Shown here in pieces: positions 62,005 through 64,000 of a stretch of DNA of 64,000 bases. The DNA is from Chryseobacterium aahli (lineage in GTDB: Bacteria; Bacteroidota; Bacteroidia; Flavobacteriales; Weeksellaceae). Every line of letters starts with the position of its first letter. The stretch's first letter is position 1. A program made the position numbers and the translations under genes. The stretch is from NCBI RefSeq assembly GCF_022699665.1, contig NZ_JALDNB010000014.1, forward strand, positions 101,383 through 165,382, given 5' to 3'. The notes under the pieces were generated by a model. The model worked only from the letters and a program-made list of their open reading frames with translations. It had not been told where the DNA came from and searched no databases.

Positions 62005-63288
62005 ATGCTTTTCCAAAACATAAAATCTTTCATTATAAATTCTCTTACTCCTCAAACCGAAGAAGTACAAGAAACCCACAATTTCCAAAATACTTTTTCA
62101 GAAATCTTGCAAAGAGAAACAACACATGAAGAAGCTGTGATTTTATTATTAGCATTAGTTCCTCATGTATTGCCAAATTTTTTCGATGATATAATTAGAG
62201 AAGTACACCCAGAAGGAGGAGAATTTCCCGAATTGGGAGGCATTCGTTTAGAAAATCATAGAGGAATGTTACCAACAGGCGAAACTGCACAATATATTTT
62301 AGCAAAAGAAAATATTGAACAGCGTTTAAAAATTCAGAAATTCTTCGAAACATCCCATTGGTTTTTCAAAGAACAGATAATTACCATAGATTCTGTAAAA
62401 GAAGGCGAACCTTTAATGAGCGGAAGGCTTATTTTAAAACCTGAAATCGTACATTTATTGTTATACGGAGAAAAGCTAAAGCCAAAATTTAGTCCTGATT
62501 TTCCGGCTAAAGAAGTTTCTACCCAATTAGAATGGCAGGATTTGGTGGTAAATGCTACCGTTCAGAACCAAATTCATCAAATGAGACTTTGGGTAAAGCA
62601 TCATCAGACATTGCGGGAAAACTGGGGAATCGGTAAACATCTTCTTCCGGGATACAGAGCATTATTTTATGGTCCTTCAGGAACGGGGAAAACATTGACA
62701 GCGAATTTATTAGGGAAAGAATTTCAACGCGAAGTGTATCGTGTCGATTTGTCACAGGTTGTTTCTAAATATATCGGAGAAACAGAAAAAAATCTTGAAA
62801 AAATCTTTACTCATGCAGAAAACAAAAATTGGATATTGATTTTCGACGAAGCAGATGCACTTTTTGGAAAACGTACCCAAACCAAATCTTCAAATGATCG
62901 TTATGCGAATCAGGAAGTGAGTTATTTGCTTCAAAGGGTAGAAAATTTCAATGGATTAATTATTCTTACTACAAATTTTAAAAATAATATTGATGATGCT
63001 TTTCTCAGACGATTCAATTGCTTAGTCAGTTATAGTAAACCTGATGCTGACGACAGATTTCTATTATGGCAAAAAATGATTCCGGCAAATATAACTTTAG
63101 AAGATTCTGATATTTTACGTAAAATTGCTATAAATTATGATTTAACCGGAGCTCAAATTGTTTCCGTCATTACTTACGCTTGCCTACAGGCAATTGAAGA
63201 AAAAGATTCGGTTCTCAAAAATGCTTTCCTATTAAAAGGTATAGAAACTGAATATCAGAAAGAAGAAAAAACATTTAATCATATATAA
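62005..63288 (+). CDS. eCIS AAA+ ATPase (Afp15-like)
   Basis: A 427-residue ATPase. The C-terminal AAA+ module has Walker A GPSGTGKT (223-230), Walker B ILIFDEAD (277-284), an LTTNFKNNIDDAFLRRFN sensor/arginine-finger region near 320-337, and a small helical lid. The N-terminal 200 residues are specific for this group. Afp15-like ATPases are needed for assembly or stability of the particle. The gene comes last, after both cargo genes. It probably belongs to the same transcript, since only 42 bases separate it from cargo 2. Confidence 0.88.
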   Translation: MLFQNIKSFIINSLTPQTEEVQETHNFQNTFSEILQRETTHEEAVILLLALVPHVLPNFFDDIIREVHPEGGEFPELGGIRLENHRGMLPTGETAQYILAKENIEQRLKIQKFFETSHWFFKEQIITIDSVKEGEPLMSGRLILKPEIVHLLLYGEKLKPKFSPDFPAKEVSTQLEWQDLVVNATVQNQIHQMRLWVKHHQTLRENWGIGKHLLPGYRALFYGPSGTGKTLTANLLGKEFQREVYRVDLSQVVSKYIGETEKNLEKIFTHAENKNWILIFDEADALFGKRTQTKSSNDRYANQEVSYLLQRVENFNGLIILTTNFKNNIDDAFLRRFNCLVSYSKPDADDRFLLWQKMIPANITLEDSDILRKIAINYDLTGAQIVSVITYACLQAIEEKDSVLKNAFLLKGIETEYQKEEKTFNHI

Positions 63289-63397
63289 TATTGTATTCTT
63301 CAGTGGACAGATATTTTTAAATTGATAAAAGCTGATTAGTATTATATTATAGTACAACTATCTTTCTTTATTATATAAGGAAGAGTTTTATCTTGAG

Positions 63398-63488
63398 TAG
63401 CTTAATCCCGCTCACCGCTGTATCTTTTTCTCCAGCGCTTTTTTTTCAAAGCCATTTCAGAAAAAGGATGCCGCTCTTATCGGGGCTA
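63398..63488. repeat. Imperfect inverted-repeat element after the eCIS operon
   Basis: TAGCTTAATCCC...GTATCTTTTT on the left faces AAAAAGGATGCC...CGGGGCTA on the right around a short T/A-rich centre. It could fold as a long imperfect hairpin and act as a terminator or be an interspersed repeat. The stretch 63289-63640 has no convincing gene. Confidence 0.4.
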
Positions 63489-63640
63489 GGATGGCTGTCC
63501 TTATATCAAAACTTGTCAAAGTAAAACTTACATTTCTAAATGAAGAATGTTTTTGTATCCTGTAAGACTTATTCTTCCAAAATTTAAAAAATTGTATACT
63601 CTTAAAGAAACAAATTAAAAAAAATCCCGAATCACTCATA

Positions 63641-63809
63641 AGCTCCATTAGGAGCTCTATGTTTATAGCATCACGTTCAAACATTAAATCTTAGGCTCCG
63701 TAGGAGCGTGATGTTTGTAGTATAAAGTATAGCGGATAAAGCAGAACTCCGTAGGAGCACCCTGTTTGTAGTGTAATTTACAATAAAGAGCATGAGCTCC
63801 GTAGGAGCG
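63641..63809. repeat. Array of four CTCCGTAGGAG palindromic repeats
   Basis: Four copies of an AGCTCC(G/A)T-AGGAGC-type palindrome start at about 63641, 63694, 63744 and 63794, spaced 50-53 bases. Three are followed by a TGTTTATAG or TGTTTGTAG-like segment. They can form short stems and resemble intergenic repeats of the REP type. Confidence 0.7.
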
Positions 63810-63839
63810 CAACATGACATTACAACAATGAAGCCCCAT

Positions 63840-64000
63840 CAAAAACCTTATACTTTAGTAGATATATAAATTCCATAATCCCTCCCTGCTGCTCAACCCA
63901 TGTCTTTTTCAAACATTCACACCACCTTTCAACCCCCTCCCGACCGCTCCGCTCCCTCGACACATCAACTCTTCCCAACACAAAACCCCGCCCCCCATCC
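63840..64000. other. Non-coding C-rich tail of the window
   Basis: No gene is visible. From about 63880 the + strand changes abruptly to a C- and pyrimidine-rich composition with almost no G runs, unlike the rest of the AT-rich window. Confidence 0.5.

Noticed and set aside
39822..63288. Prophage instead of eCIS
   Set aside because: Tail-type genes are complete but there is no capsid, portal, terminase, or replication gene, while a DUF4255 cap, an AAA+ ATPase and DUF4157 cargo genes mark an eCIS.
63641..63809. Regular short repeats as a CRISPR array
   Set aside because: The repeat cores are only about 15 bases, palindromic and imperfect, some conservation extends into the spacers, and no cas gene is present.

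Overview
This AT-rich window looks like a chromosomal segment of a Bacteroidota bacterium of the Flavobacteriia, most likely Chryseobacterium or a close relative in the Weeksellaceae. The reasons are promoters of the TTG-N19-TAnnTTTG type before the tRNA-Asp genes and before the first hcp, a subtype-iii type VI secretion system (T6SSiii, the Bacteroidota form), a long two-part signal peptidase I, and repeated CTCCGTAGGAG intergenic elements. The assignment is from recalled family features, not from a search.

Layout. (1) 1-11393 is ordinary core: the dapB 3' end, lepB, a WbqC-like gene, a subtilisin-like protease, two envelope lipoproteins, a four-gene cassette resembling polyprenyl-phospho-ribose/arabinose synthesis (UbiA-type transferase, DprE1-like and DprE2-like enzymes, HAD phosphatase), a PrcB-like lipoprotein, a cysteine desulfurase and thioredoxin. 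(2) 11474-11766 holds three identical tandem tRNA-Asp(GTC) genes. (3) 11751-35310 is a 23.5 kb genomic island in the last tRNA-Asp. A 23-bp copy of the tRNA 3' end recurs at 35288-35310, followed by a second copy of the tRNA terminator. The island carries a decayed tyrosine integrase, part of a T6SSiii locus (tssK with a lost 5' end, tssO-like, two unknown genes, tssE, tssF, tssB, tssC, three hcp, vgrG), a payload of candidate effector/immunity genes (DUF4280 PAAR-like protein, DUF6402-like protein, CHAP/NlpC-like and amidase_2 wall hydrolases, lipoproteins), and at its right end three damaged insertion sequences (IS1, IS256, IS3). (4) 35668-39634 has a divergent pair: an adenylation-thiolation-reductase protein and an Sfp-type phosphopantetheinyl transferase. 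(5) 39822-63288 is a compact, apparently intact extracellular contractile injection system (eCIS, Afp/PVC/AlgoCIS-like): cap, sheath, two tube proteins, DUF5908, LysM/tube adaptor, spike, PAAR, gp25, two large baseplate proteins, a 998-residue protein, a possible fibre protein, tape measure, GH46-like lysozyme, two DUF4157 cargo proteins with different C-termini, and the AAA+ ATPase. (6) 63289-64000 is non-coding and repeat-rich.

How the genes fit together. The window places two contraction-driven machines side by side, a partial T6SSiii on an island and a complete-looking eCIS. The T6SS part lacks tssG, tssH, tssN, tssQ and tssR here, and its tssK begins where the integrase wreck ends, so it is either a remnant or depends on a second locus. 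The strongest leads are the eCIS cargo at 60319-61962, whose C-terminal half shows a His/Cys arrangement like clan CD (caspase/C80-type) cysteine proteases, the unknown second cargo, the tRNA island boundaries, and the reductase/phosphopantetheinyl transferase pair beside the eCIS.
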